Assembly: GCA_041402125.1 (NCBI GenBank)
Contig: JAWKSY010000033.1
Span: 1 to 12,857, forward strand
Direction: 5' to 3'
Source of the DNA: JAWKSY01 sp041402125
GTDB lineage: Bacteria > Planctomycetota > GCA-002687715 > DRQF01
DNA length: 12,857 bases
Shown here: positions 1 to 6,699 of the stretch, in pieces
Numbering within the stretch: position 1 is the first letter of the stretch
Layout of the letters: every line of letters starts with the position of its first letter
Program-made: the position numbers and the translations under genes
Notes under the pieces: model-generated
What the model saw: the letters and a program-made list of their open reading frames with translations, nothing else
Told to the model about the DNA's origin: nothing
Database searches by the model: none

Positions 1-652
1 GTTCATGCTCGCCGCGGACGACGGCATCGACCGTCTGAACATCCTGCACAGCCCCTTCATCTCCACCCTGACCGGGAGACAGGCCACCCTTCGGGTGATC
101 GAGAGGATCCCCTACGTCCAGGCCACGACCTCGATCGGCGCCGATTCCGGCTCCTCCTCGGGGACGGTCACCAGTTCGGAGGAGATCGAATTCGAGGAGA
201 CCGGCGTCACCCTCGAGGTCGTGCCCAACATCGGCGCGGACGACATCGTCGACATCCTGGTCAAGCCGACGATCGAGGAGCTGGTCGGCTTCATGGTGGG
301 CGTGCCGGTCATCGACACGCGCAGCGCCGAGACCAACCTCATGGTCAGGAACGGCGAGACCGTCGTCCTCGGCGGCCTCCTGCGCAACAGCTTCCGCCGC
401 ACCGAGTCGGGCGTGCCCATCCTCAAGGACATCCCCCTCATCGGCGAGCTCTTCCGCCGGGTCGAGACCGAGGACGAGAAGGTCGAGCTGATGATCTTCC
501 TGACTCCTCACATCATCGGCTACGGACTCGAGAGCGATCCGGGGCGCAACGCCCAGGAGATCTACCTCAACGACAAGGCGGGATTCGGAGGCGTGAAACA
601 GGTGATGGAGCGCGACGACGTCGAGTCGATGAGGATCGGCGAAGACCGCTGA
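1..652 (+). CDS. gspD: Secretin (GspD/PilQ family), C-terminal part, open at window start
   Basis: This is the membrane-pore half of an outer-membrane secretin, the channel of T2SS/T4P machines. The frame is open from base 2 (TTC) with base 1 as the last base of a split codon, and it stops with TGA at 650-652. Family marks are visible in order: NILHSPFISTLTGRQA (strand-turn of the core), RIPYVQA, TGVTLEVVPNI, NGETVVLGGLLR, then the hallmark VPILKDIPLIGELFRR followed by VELMIFLTPHII. About 45 residues follow the last core strand; they carry no recognisable pilotin-binding motif. The ATG at 5-7 is internal, not a start, because upstream core sequence is required. Joined to the secretin fragment at 11905-12857 it gives a complete 534-aa protein (see findings). 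The gene is convergent with gspE, with an IS21 element in the gap. Family assignment is near certain; T2SS versus pilus role is not settled. Confidence 0.93.
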   Translation, partial: FMLAADDGIDRLNILHSPFISTLTGRQATLRVIERIPYVQATTSIGADSGSSSGTVTSSEEIEFEETGVTLEVVPNIGADDIVDILVKPTIEELVGFMVGVPVIDTRSAETNLMVRNGETVVLGGLLRNSFRRTESGVPILKDIPLIGELFRRVETEDEKVELMIFLTPHIIGYGLESDPGRNAQEIYLNDKAGFGGVKQVMERDDVESMRIGEDR

Positions 653-672
653 GCCGACCGGGGCGCCAGACG

Positions 673-703
673 AGTTCGGCGCGCCGGAGAGGCGCGCCGA
701 GTT
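673..703. terminator. GC-rich hairpin, probable bidirectional terminator
   Basis: CGGCGCGCC (677-685) and GGCGCGCCG (691-699) are perfect inverted repeats around the 5-nt loop GGAGA, and weaker pairs extend the stem to 673/703. It lies 20 nt after the secretin stop and, before the IS insertion, would also have faced the end of convergent gspE. There is no T-run, so it would be a GC hairpin type of terminator or an mRNA 3'-end stabiliser. The role is inferred from position and symmetry only. Confidence 0.5.
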
Positions 704-727
704 GACCTGGCGCCGGAGAGGCGCGCC
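682..727. repeat. 17-bp direct repeat pair, palindromic core
   Basis: CGCCGGAGAGGCGCGCC occurs at 682-698 and again at 711-727. Each copy forms one side and the loop of a hairpin. A close variant with GGTGA in the loop lies at 3247-3262, inside the last codons of gspE. The IS21 element starts exactly after the second copy, so its target duplication (GCGCC) is the last five bases of that copy. This looks like a short intergenic palindromic repeat rather than a gene feature. Confidence 0.6.
723..727. repeat. Target-site duplication, left copy (GCGCC)
   Basis: GCGCC directly precedes the TG end of the IS and recurs at 3201-3205 directly after the CA end. Five base pairs fits the 4-8 bp range known for IS21. 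Because the locus is rich in GCGCC-like sequence, a chance match is possible but the position is exact on both sides. Confidence 0.75.
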
Positions 728-781
728 TGCATACGGCGCTCCGAAACTGACCCACCCGGCGCTCTGAAAGTGACCCACCCC
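728..781. repeat. IS21 left terminal inverted repeat
   Basis: The outer end TGCATACGGCGCT aligns with the right end read in reverse (TGCTTGCGGCGCT). Two transposase-type sites follow: GAAACTGACCCAC at 743-755 and GAAAGTGACCCAC at 766-778, 23 bp apart. Multiple short repeats inside the ends are characteristic of IS21 elements. Confidence 0.9.
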
Positions 782-833
782 TCCTGGGCTTGACCGCCGC
801 CTCGGCGGCTGTTCCGAAAGGAGGATGTTGGAC

Positions 834-2300
834 ATGGAAAGCGTTGTCGCGCTGCGACATAGGGTCATGAGGCAGGGGGTTCCGATCCGCCAGATCGCGC
901 GGGAGCTCGGGGTCTCCAGAAACACGGTCAGGCGCTATCTGCGTGACGAGGTGGAGCCGGGTCAGCGCCGCCCGGCGGCGCGTCCGACCCCGGTCCGGGA
1001 TCTGGTCGAGACCCGGGCGCTCGAGATCCTCGCGGATTCGAAGCGCTGGACGAGGGGCAAGCAGCAGCTGACCGCGGCGCAGCTGCACACGATCCTCCTC
1101 GGCGAGGGCTTCGCGACCGGTTACACCACGGTGAAGCTCATCGTGCGGGAGTGGAATCGCAGGCGCGCCGAAGTCTTCGTGCCGCTCATCTACCGCCCCG
1201 GCGAGGTGGCCCAGGTCGACTTCTTCGAGGTCTTCGTCCGGGTCCAGGGCGAGCTGCTGCGGGCCTACCTCTTCGTGCTCAGGCTCATGTATTCGGGGCG
1301 GGACTTCGCCTGGCTCTACGAGCGCCAGGACCAGGTCTCCTTCCTCGACGGTCACGTCCGCGCCTTCGAGCACCTCGGGGGGATTCCCGAGCGCCTGGTC
1401 TACGACAATCTGAAGGCGGCCGTAGCGAGGGTTCTCACGGGTTCCGAGCGCGAGCTCTCCGAGCGCTTCGCCGCGCTGGTCGCGCACTACGCCTTCGAGC
1501 CCTGCTTCGCCCGTCCGCGGACCGGCCACGACAAGGGCGGCGTGGAAGCGAGAGGCGGAGCGATTCGTCTCCAGGAGTTCGTGCCGATCCCGGAGGGCGA
1601 GAGCCTCGACGAGATCAGCAGGCAGCTCATGGAGAGACTCGATGCCCGCCAGGAGCGCGTGCGCAATGCCGCGGGCCGGACCATTGCCGAGCGCTTCGCG
1701 GAAGAGGATCTCATGGAGATCCCCACCTTCGCCTTCCGAGCGGTGAAGACCTCGGTGGTGACCGCGAGTTCGCGCTCGCTGGTCCGCCTCGAAGGATCAA
1801 GCTACTCGGTGCCCAGCGACTGGGCCCGTCTCGATCTCGTCGCCCATCTCGCCGCCACCGAGGTCGAGATCGTAGGCCCCGACGGCTCGGCAAAGCACCC
1901 GCGTCTTCGTCGCGGCCAGAGCTCGATCGACTATCGCCATTACCGGAAGGAGCTGGCCCGAAAGCCCCAGGCCCTGCGATCTGTGGGCGAGGAGCTCGTT
2001 GCCGCCCTCGGAGCGCCCTTCACGATCGCCTGGGCGGAGCTCTGCCGGATCCACGGGCCGAAGGAGGGAGCGCGGGCCTTCGCCCAGGTCCTTCGCTTCC
2101 TCGAAGATCACGGCGATGAGCTCACGGCGCGACGGCTCCAGCAGGCCCTCGATCGCGGCGAGCCGATCCTCATCGCGCTGCGTCCCGACGATGATCCCGG
2201 CCGCGAGTCGGACATCGAGATACCTGCGGCCTTCGTCGGCATCGAGGTCGAGACCGCCGTCGTCGGCGACTTCGACCGCCTGCTGGAGATCGCGTCATGA
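834..2300 (+). CDS. istA: IstA transposase of IS21 family
   Basis: DDE-type transposase that cuts and joins the IS ends, working with the IstB ATPase. In the 488-aa protein, residues 17-38 form a helix-turn-helix (IRQIARELGVSRNTVRRYL). The RNase H-like catalytic core follows, with D129 in AQVDF, D191 in VYDN and E238 in KGGVEA, the order and spacing expected for IS21 transposases. A basic C-terminal DNA-binding-like region continues to the end. An AAAGGAGG ribosome-binding site at 817-824 abuts the ATG at 825, so the ATG at 834 with 9-nt spacing is the better start. The stop overlaps the istB start (ATGA, 2297-2300), so the two are translationally coupled. No frameshift or missing residue is seen. 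The protein is of normal family length. Confidence 0.95.
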   Translation: MESVVALRHRVMRQGVPIRQIARELGVSRNTVRRYLRDEVEPGQRRPAARPTPVRDLVETRALEILADSKRWTRGKQQLTAAQLHTILLGEGFATGYTTVKLIVREWNRRRAEVFVPLIYRPGEVAQVDFFEVFVRVQGELLRAYLFVLRLMYSGRDFAWLYERQDQVSFLDGHVRAFEHLGGIPERLVYDNLKAAVARVLTGSERELSERFAALVAHYAFEPCFARPRTGHDKGGVEARGGAIRLQEFVPIPEGESLDEISRQLMERLDARQERVRNAAGRTIAERFAEEDLMEIPTFAFRAVKTSVVTASSRSLVRLEGSSYSVPSDWARLDLVAHLAATEVEIVGPDGSAKHPRLRRGQSSIDYRHYRKELARKPQALRSVGEELVAALGAPFTIAWAELCRIHGPKEGARAFAQVLRFLEDHGDELTARRLQQALDRGEPILIALRPDDDPGRESDIEIPAAFVGIEVETAVVGDFDRLLEIAS

Positions 2301-3058
2301 GTGACCAGCATCTCATCCGCGAGCTGATCGCGGCGCAAACGAAGCAGCTGAAGATGCCCGGACTCCTACGCGCGCTCGATGCCATCCTTCGCCGGGCGAA
2401 GGAAGCGAGGTCGACCCTCGAGGACTTCCTCCACGAGATCCTCGAGGCGGAGATCCTGTCGCGCACGCAGTCGGCGATCGCCGCGCGCATCCAGGAAGCC
2501 AAGTTCCCGGAGACGAAGACGCTCGATCAATTCGACTTCGGCCGCGCGGAAGGACTCGACCGGGCCGTCATCGCGAGACTCACCAAGAGCCAGTGGATCG
2601 CCGAGCGCGAAAACGTGATCCTCGCCGGACCGATCGGCACCGGCAAGACCCATCTCGCCAGCGCGATCGGGCTCGAAGCCTGCCGGGCCCTGCACCGCGT
2701 CCGCTTCGTGAGGGCCGCCGATCTCGTCCAGGCGCTGCTCGAGGCCAGGGATCAGCGCAGCCTCGGCCTCATCCAGCGCCGGATCGATCGCGCCGATCTC
2801 CTCGTCCTCGACGAGCTCGGCTTCGTGCCCTTCGATCGCGAAGGAGGCGAGCTGCTCTTCAATCTGCTCGCCCAAAGACACGGCAGGAAGTCCGTGATGA
2901 TCACGACCAATCTCGCCTTCTCGGAGTGGCCCAAGGTCTTCGGCGGCGACGACAAGCTCACCGCCGCCGTGCTCGATCGTCTGGCGGAGAGGGCGACGGT
3001 CATTACGACCAGGGGCAAGAGCTACCGGACGCGGAGGAAGGGCAAGGAAGATGACTGA
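2297..3058 (+). CDS. istB: IstB ATPase, transposition helper of IS21 family
   Basis: AAA+ ATPase related to DnaC that binds target DNA and activates IstA for integration. In the 253-aa protein, the N-terminal helical region (1-100) precedes Walker A GPIGTGKTH (111-119), Walker B LLVLDELG (168-175), a sensor-type TTN (203-205) and the DRL motif (227-229) that carries the likely arginine finger. The tail is strongly basic (KSYRTRRKGK). Length is typical of IstB. Translation probably starts by re-initiation at the ATGA overlap with istA. The protein is complete, and a large palindrome follows eight bases after the stop codon. Confidence 0.95.
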   Translation: MSDQHLIRELIAAQTKQLKMPGLLRALDAILRRAKEARSTLEDFLHEILEAEILSRTQSAIAARIQEAKFPETKTLDQFDFGRAEGLDRAVIARLTKSQWIAERENVILAGPIGTGKTHLASAIGLEACRALHRVRFVRAADLVQALLEARDQRSLGLIQRRIDRADLLVLDELGFVPFDREGGELLFNLLAQRHGRKSVMITTNLAFSEWPKVFGGDDKLTAAVLDRLAERATVITTRGKSYRTRRKGKEDD

Positions 3059-3065
3059 CCGCTCG

Positions 3066-3097
3066 GCAGGGAGCCGGGGGTACCCCCGGCTCCCTGC
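3066..3097. terminator. 32-nt perfect palindrome after istB
   Basis: Every base from 3066 to 3097 pairs with its mirror position around the centre at 3081/3082 (GGGGGTACCCCC core, GCAGGGAGCC arm). It begins 7 nt after the istB stop, inside the IS right end. A GC hairpin here would end the istAB transcript and shield gspE from antisense read-through. There is no T-run. The symmetry is certain; the terminator role is inferred. Confidence 0.6.
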
Positions 3098-3145
3098 TCG
3101 GCCACCCCATGGACGGGCATCGTCGCCCGGCTATCATGCGGCCCT

Positions 3146-3200
3146 GGGGTGGGTCAGTTTCACGCCGCCGGAGTGGGTCAGTTTCTCAGCGCCGCAAGCA
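3146..3200. repeat. IS21 right terminal inverted repeat
   Basis: Two copies of GTGGGTCAGTTTC lie at 3149-3161 and 3173-3185, the reverse complements of the left-end sites. The outer copy is 15 bp from the CA terminus, matching the 15-bp offset at the left end. Confidence 0.9.
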
Positions 3201-3205
3201 GCGCC
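3201..3205. repeat. Target-site duplication, right copy (GCGCC)
   Basis: This is the second copy of the 5-bp direct repeat flanking the IS21 element. The matching flanks argue that the sequences either side of the IS were neighbours before insertion, rather than brought together by recombination between two IS copies. Confidence 0.75.
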
Positions 3206-3238
3206 GGTTCGAGTTCGCACCGGCCGGGCTCGCCGAAC

Positions 3239-4927
3239 TCATTGCGCGCCGGTGAGGCGCGCGATCTCTTCCAGAGTCGTCAGTCCGCTCAGCGCCTTGT
3301 CGAGCCCGTCGTCGCGCAGGGAACGGAAGCCGCCCTCCCGGGCCAGCGTTTCGAGCTTCTCCGGTCCGTCGGCCGCGAAGCTCAGGGTCTTGAGCTTCTC
3401 GGTGACGACGAGGAGTTCGTGGATTCCTGATCGTCCCGAGTAGCCGGTCTCACGACAACGGGGGCAACCGTTGGCGCGCTTCAACACGACGCGCTCCGGC
3501 AGATCATGGGCGGCGAAGGTCGCGAGTTCGTCGTCGGTCGGCCGGTATTCGGTCGAGCACGACTTGCAGACGCGGCGGATCAGACGCTGCGCCAGGACTC
3601 CGATCAGGCTCGACTTCAGAAGGAACGGGTCGACGCCCATGTCGAGGAGGCGGGGAATCGCGCCGAGGGCGCTGTTGGTGTGGAGCGTGCTGAAGACCAG
3701 ATGACCGGTGAGGGCGGCACGGATCGCGATCTCGGCGGTCTCGCGATCGCGGATCTCGCCGATGAGGATGACGTCGGGGTCCTGGCGGAGGATCGATCGC
3801 AGCGCGGTCGCGAAGGTGAAGCCGATCTCCGCGTGGGTCTGGACCTGACGGACGAGCGGAATGCGGTACTCGACCGGATCTTCGACCGTGACGATCTTCT
3901 TCCTCAGCCCGTCGATCGTCCGCAACAGGGAATAGAGGGTCGTCGACTTGCCGGAGCCGGTCGGTCCGGTCACCAGGAGGACGCCGTGCGGCCGGGCGCA
4001 GAGGTCCAGCAGGTCGCGGTGGTTCCTCTCCGACAGGCCGAGATCGCGCGGATCGAGAAGGACCGTCTTGCCGTCGAGGACGCGGATCACGACGTTCTCC
4101 CCCAAGACCGTGGGCAGGACGGAGACACGCCAGTCCATGGGGTTGCCGTCGAGCTCGATCCGGGCCCGGCCGTCCTGCGGCAATCTGTGCTCCGAGAGGT
4201 CGAGATCGCTCATGACCTTGATCCGCGCGATGACCGCCGGCGCGAGCTGGACGTGGATCATCGGTCCGTCGGCGAGTACCCCATCGACCCGGTAGCGGAC
4301 CCGCATGACGTGGGCCTCGGGCTCGAGGTGGATGTCGGTCGCCCCCCGGCGCGCGGCCTCGCGCGCGATCTGGTGGATCAGTTCCTCGGCCGAAACCCGG
4401 TCGAGGATGGTATCGGCATTGGCCTCGGCGGCGGAGATGCCGCTGAGCATCGCGTCGACCTTGCTGGCGTCGTCGAGGAGACGGTCGATCCCCTGGAGGA
4501 TCTCCGCCTGGGTCGCGACCACGACCTCGATCGGACGACCGAGACGGGTCTCGACCGCGCTGCTCTTCTCGACGTCGAAGGGATCGGCGACGGCGAGACG
4601 GACGGTGACCGAGCCGGGCACGATGAGAGGCAGGACCAGTCCCTGCCGGAGGAAGGAATCGCCGAGATTCTCCGCGCTCGCGCGGTCGATCTCGTGATCG
4701 TCGATCTTGACGAAGTCGAGGCCGAGCTGATCCGCCAGCGAGAGGGCGATGTCCTCTTCCGAGCAGAATCCGGATTCGACCAGGATCTTGCCGAGGACGA
4801 CCTTCCGACGCTTCTGTTCCTGGATGGCGAGTTCCAGCTCGTCCCGGGCGATGACGCCGCGTTCGACCAGGATCTCGCCGAGGAAGGCGAACCTCGAGTT
4901 GTCGGCCGGCCGGGTCTTCGTGGTCAT
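3239..4927 (-). CDS. gspE: GspE/PilB-type secretion/pilus assembly ATPase
   Basis: Cytoplasmic hexameric ATPase that drives pseudopilus or pilus assembly through the GspF platform and the GspL-type anchor. In the 562-aa product, residues 15-67 hold two 24-residue MshEN-like motifs spaced by five residues. The C-terminal motor has Walker A GPTGSGKST (321-329), Asp box VEDPVEY (348-354), Walker B DPDVILIGEIRD (383-394) and His box TGHLVFSTLHTN (407-418). A zinc tetracysteine follows (C454, C457, C488, C491), as in GspE and PilB but not in PilT. The frame is open upstream to 5170, but the ATG at 4927 is chosen. It has an AGAGG site upstream, and the added residues upstream are Arg/Pro-rich and unlike the family. 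The gene is divergent from the pseudopilin and convergent with the secretin. No missing catalytic residue is seen. Confidence 0.95.
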   Translation of the reverse strand: MTTKTRPADNSRFAFLGEILVERGVIARDELELAIQEQKRRKVVLGKILVESGFCSEEDIALSLADQLGLDFVKIDDHEIDRASAENLGDSFLRQGLVLPLIVPGSVTVRLAVADPFDVEKSSAVETRLGRPIEVVVATQAEILQGIDRLLDDASKVDAMLSGISAAEANADTILDRVSAEELIHQIAREAARRGATDIHLEPEAHVMRVRYRVDGVLADGPMIHVQLAPAVIARIKVMSDLDLSEHRLPQDGRARIELDGNPMDWRVSVLPTVLGENVVIRVLDGKTVLLDPRDLGLSERNHRDLLDLCARPHGVLLVTGPTGSGKSTTLYSLLRTIDGLRKKIVTVEDPVEYRIPLVRQVQTHAEIGFTFATALRSILRQDPDVILIGEIRDRETAEIAIRAALTGHLVFSTLHTNSALGAIPRLLDMGVDPFLLKSSLIGVLAQRLIRRVCKSCSTEYRPTDDELATFAAHDLPERVVLKRANGCPRCRETGYSGRSGIHELLVVTEKLKTLSFAADGPEKLETLAREGGFRSLRDDGLDKALSGLTTLEEIARLTGAQ

Positions 4928-5159
4928 CGTGTCGCCTCTCGATCCTTCGTTCGGGCCCGGATCGCCCGGCCATGGCCGTCGCGTCGCCGACGGGATGGTC
5001 CATCGGGCACCGGTCTCTCCGGGCCTCTCGAGCCGGGGAACGACGGCGGTCGCCCCGGTTCTTATCGCTCCGACCGCGGGGGCGACTTGCGACGCATTTC
5101 GGAACCGGGGACTGGAGCGTCCATGGTGCCCAGGAAGATCCAGGCGGATCCGGCGCTCT

Positions 5160-5179
5160 GTCAGGTCCACGCACCTGAC
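5160..5179. promoter_or_regulatory. Inverted repeat, operator or hairpin candidate
   Basis: GTCAGGT (5160-5166) and ACCTGAC (5173-5179) are perfect inverted repeats with a 6-nt centre. The 20-bp span suits a dimeric regulator site or a small hairpin. It lies about 230 bases upstream of the gspE start in the divergent spacer. Function is unknown. Confidence 0.4.
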
Positions 5180-5220
5180 CGTGACACGGCGACACGGGCC
5201 GACAGAATGTTCGCATCCCG

Positions 5221-5248
5221 AATTGAGGTTTCTTTAGTCCCCTCAATT
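5221..5248. promoter_or_regulatory. AT-rich inverted repeat, operator or terminator candidate
   Basis: AATTGAGG (5221-5228) and CCTCAATT (5241-5248) are perfect inverted repeats around the 12-nt loop TTTCTTTAGTCC. The stem and loop are strikingly AT-rich for this window. Position between divergent genes suggests an operator or promoter-region site; a hairpin in the pseudopilin leader is an alternative. Confidence 0.45.
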
Positions 5249-5339
5249 GGCCCCGCTCGGGCAGCCGAAGACGGTGGAGAAGACCCCGCGAACGGCAGCG
5301 ACGCCAACCATGGGTCGTTGCCGCCATGGGACGGATGCA

Positions 5340-5411
5340 ATCGAGATGATCGAGATGATCGAGATGATCGAGATGAACGAGATGAACGAGATGAACGAGA
5401 TGAACGAGATG
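5340..5411 (+). repeat. 9-bp tandem repeat with eight in-frame ATGs
   Basis: Four perfect copies of ATCGAGATG (5340-5375) are followed by four perfect copies of AACGAGATG (5376-5411). Every unit ends in an ATG in the pseudopilin frame, at 5346, 5355, 5364, 5373, 5382, 5391, 5400 and 5409. Read as protein the array is (IEM)4(NEM)4, placed directly before the prepilin leader. Copy number changes would keep the frame. Confidence 0.95.
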
Positions 5412-5993
5412 AAGTCGAAGGCGAACGACGCCGGTTTTACCCTCATTGAACTCGTGGTCACGATCGTGATCATGACCCTTCTGGTCGGCATCGCCGTTCC
5501 TGCGATCGGATCGCTGCAGGACGATGCGAAGGTCACCAAGATCCTGGCGACCGCCGAGGCTGCGAAATCGGCCTGCGAGCGCTTCCACGTCGACACCTCC
5601 CTCTACGGCCAGGAGAATTCCGAAAGCGAGTCCGCGACCGAGCACAGCTTGGCGGAGAAGCAGACCCTGAAGGGCTGGAAGGGCCCCTACATGGATCGTC
5701 CGCTCACCAAGGCGGACAACCCCTTCGGCGGCAGCGTGGTCGTCTATCCCTCCATGACCGGCGGCACGCACAAGCTCCACGGCAACGAATTCATGCTGAC
5801 CGGCGCGGGCGGGGCGTCCCGCAAGGGAGACGGCAACTTCATCGCCTTCGACGCCATCCCCAAGAGCATCGCGGAGGCGGTCGACGAGGCCCTCGACGAC
5901 GGCCTCGACGAGGACTGGAAGAAGTACAGCCGGGTCCAGTGGAAGAGCGCCAACGGCGGGACCCTGATGATCTACCTGCTTCACAACGAGTGA
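5409..5993 (+). CDS. gspG: GspG-like pseudopilin (type IV prepilin leader)
   Basis: Subunit of the pseudopilus or pilus fibre. From the last ATG of the repeat array the 194-aa product has a 9-residue leader (MKSKANDAG), then the prepilin cleavage site G9/F10 with the conserved TLIEL (Glu at +5 is residue 14), and a hydrophobic helix to about residue 34. GPY (92-94) and NPFGG (104-108) correspond to the GPYL and DPWG region of GspG proteins. The C-terminal half is acidic (VDEALDDGLDEDW). The start is uncertain: seven further ATGs in the repeat, an ATG at 5310, or a TTG at 5247 are also in frame, and no strong ribosome-binding site singles one out. The gene stands alone on the + strand, divergent from gspE. 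A major pseudopilin role is inferred. Confidence 0.9.
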   Translation: MKSKANDAGFTLIELVVTIVIMTLLVGIAVPAIGSLQDDAKVTKILATAEAAKSACERFHVDTSLYGQENSESESATEHSLAEKQTLKGWKGPYMDRPLTKADNPFGGSVVVYPSMTGGTHKLHGNEFMLTGAGGASRKGDGNFIAFDAIPKSIAEAVDEALDDGLDEDWKKYSRVQWKSANGGTLMIYLLHNE

Positions 5994-6045
5994 AGCATCG
6001 CCATGGGCGCGCGCGCTCGGGTGAGACGACGATGACCCGCGCGGG

Positions 6046-6699
6046 TCAGGTGTAGCGCCCCTCGATCTGCTTCTCGTCGAGGTGCCGCAGACTCTGGCCG
6101 TGGACCCCTCCCGGCCAGTGGTATTCGACGCGGTCCTCGGCAGGCAGGTAGACCACGGTGTAGAGGGTGCCGGAACCGCGCTCGTACTCGCGCGTGAAGA
6201 GCGGCGGGACCAGGAAGTTCGCGACCAGGGCTTCCGGCGTCAGGCTACGCTGCCGCAGCAACGCGCGGAGATGGTCCTCGCGCTCCTCGCTCCGCGAGAA
6301 GCGCTGGTAGGCCTGCCACAGGGGCGCGTTCTGGTGGTTGGCCGAGACCCGACGACGCAGGACGCGGGTCGGCCGATCGGGCGCGACCTCGATCACCGCG
6401 TAGCGCGATTCCCGATCGAGCAGGGTCACGTTGTAGGCCATGTGCGAGGGGACACGCATGAGGACCTTCACGGCCTCGGGCGTCGTGCTGCAGAACTCGA
6501 GGATGTAGCGCAGGATGAGCGGGATGCCGAAGCCGCGTCCCTTCACCTTGCGACCGCCGAAGGAGAGCGCCGCGACCAGCCCTGCCCCGTTCATGCCGTC
6601 GAGCGCGCCCCAGAGGCAGTCGCTCGAGGCGATCACCGGACGACCGTGCCACGAGGAGAGCAGGAACTGACCCTCGCAGGCGTGCGGGTGGTCCCCCCC
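6046..6699 (-). pseudogene. C45-family acyltransferase/peptidase, 5'-truncated remnant
   Basis: The reading resembles the C-terminal two thirds of C45 autoproteolytic acyltransferase/hydrolase proteins (acyl-CoA:6-aminopenicillanate acyltransferase-like, Ntn fold). Visible family stretches are CEGQFLLSSWHGRPVIASSD, CLWGALDGMN, GRGFGIPLILRYILE, PSHMAYNVTLLDR, ANHQN and GSGTLYTVVYLPAEDRVEYHWPG. Similarity starts abruptly near 6690; upstream in the same frame lies only a short unrelated stretch before an in-frame TGA at 6727-6729. The N-terminal part that should carry the nucleophilic Cys and the RNYDY-type motif is absent in all three frames nearby. A GTG at 6636 could start a 196-aa product, but it would lack the catalytic residue. 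The remnant is convergent with the first pseudopilin and ends about 160 bases before gspF, which suggests an old rearrangement. Family identification is from memory of the motifs. Confidence 0.65.

Larger units (their letters stand above)
728..3200 (+). mobile_element. Complete IS21-family insertion sequence (2473 bp)
   Basis: The element begins TG (728) and ends CA (3200), as IS21 members do, and is bounded by a 5-bp direct repeat GCGCC (723-727 and 3201-3205) that I read as the target duplication. The ends are imperfect inverted repeats of about 55 bp with two internal binding-type repeats each. Inside are istA and istB, overlapping by four bases, with a strong ribosome-binding site before istA and a large palindrome after istB. 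Both reading frames are intact and catalytic motifs are present, so the element looks functional. It inserted between two convergent genes and interrupts no coding sequence. Its exact name cannot be given without a database search. Confidence 0.93.
4928..5339. promoter_or_regulatory. Divergent spacer between gspE and pseudopilin
   Basis: This stretch of roughly 400 bases has no convincing gene. It should hold promoters for gspE (-) and the first pseudopilin (+). I see two inverted repeats (5160-5179 and 5221-5248) and the most AT-rich patch of the window around 5215-5250. No convincing sigma-70 or sigma-54 promoter pair could be picked by eye. Frames that run through it are extensions or antisense shadows of neighbours and encode low-complexity Arg/Pro-rich sequence. 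Confidence 0.5.

Noticed and set aside
1..652. A separate second secretin gene starting at the ATG at position 5
   Set aside because: The fragment lacks all N-domains and begins inside the secretin core; it continues in frame from the window end, so one secretin is the simpler reading.
567..1529. A 320-codon minus-strand frame across the IS left end and istA
   Set aside because: It spans the IS boundary, has no recognisable motif and is antisense to the well-supported istA.
728..3200. IS21 acting as one arm of a composite transposon that excised the circle
   Set aside because: Only one copy is present and its two flanks share a matching 5-bp duplication, which fits simple insertion rather than recombination between two copies.
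5340..5411. CRISPR array
   Set aside because: The units are 9 bp and contiguous with no spacers, and they are in frame with a gene.
3506..5449. A 647-codon open frame on the plus strand, antisense to gspE
   Set aside because: Asp/Glu/Arg-rich sequence with no domain is typical of antisense frames in GC-rich genes; it also reads the 9-bp repeat in another frame as a low-complexity run.
3504..5984. An 826-codon open frame on the minus strand overlapping gspE and the pseudopilin
   Set aside because: It is an Arg/Pro-rich shadow in another frame of GC-rich DNA. The overlapping frames carry clear GspE motifs (Walker A/B, tetracysteine) and a prepilin signature.
6001..6045. Terminator hairpin between the first pseudopilin and the C45 remnant
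   Set aside because: Only a short CGGGT/ACCCG pairing is visible amid alternating GC sequence, too weak to annotate.
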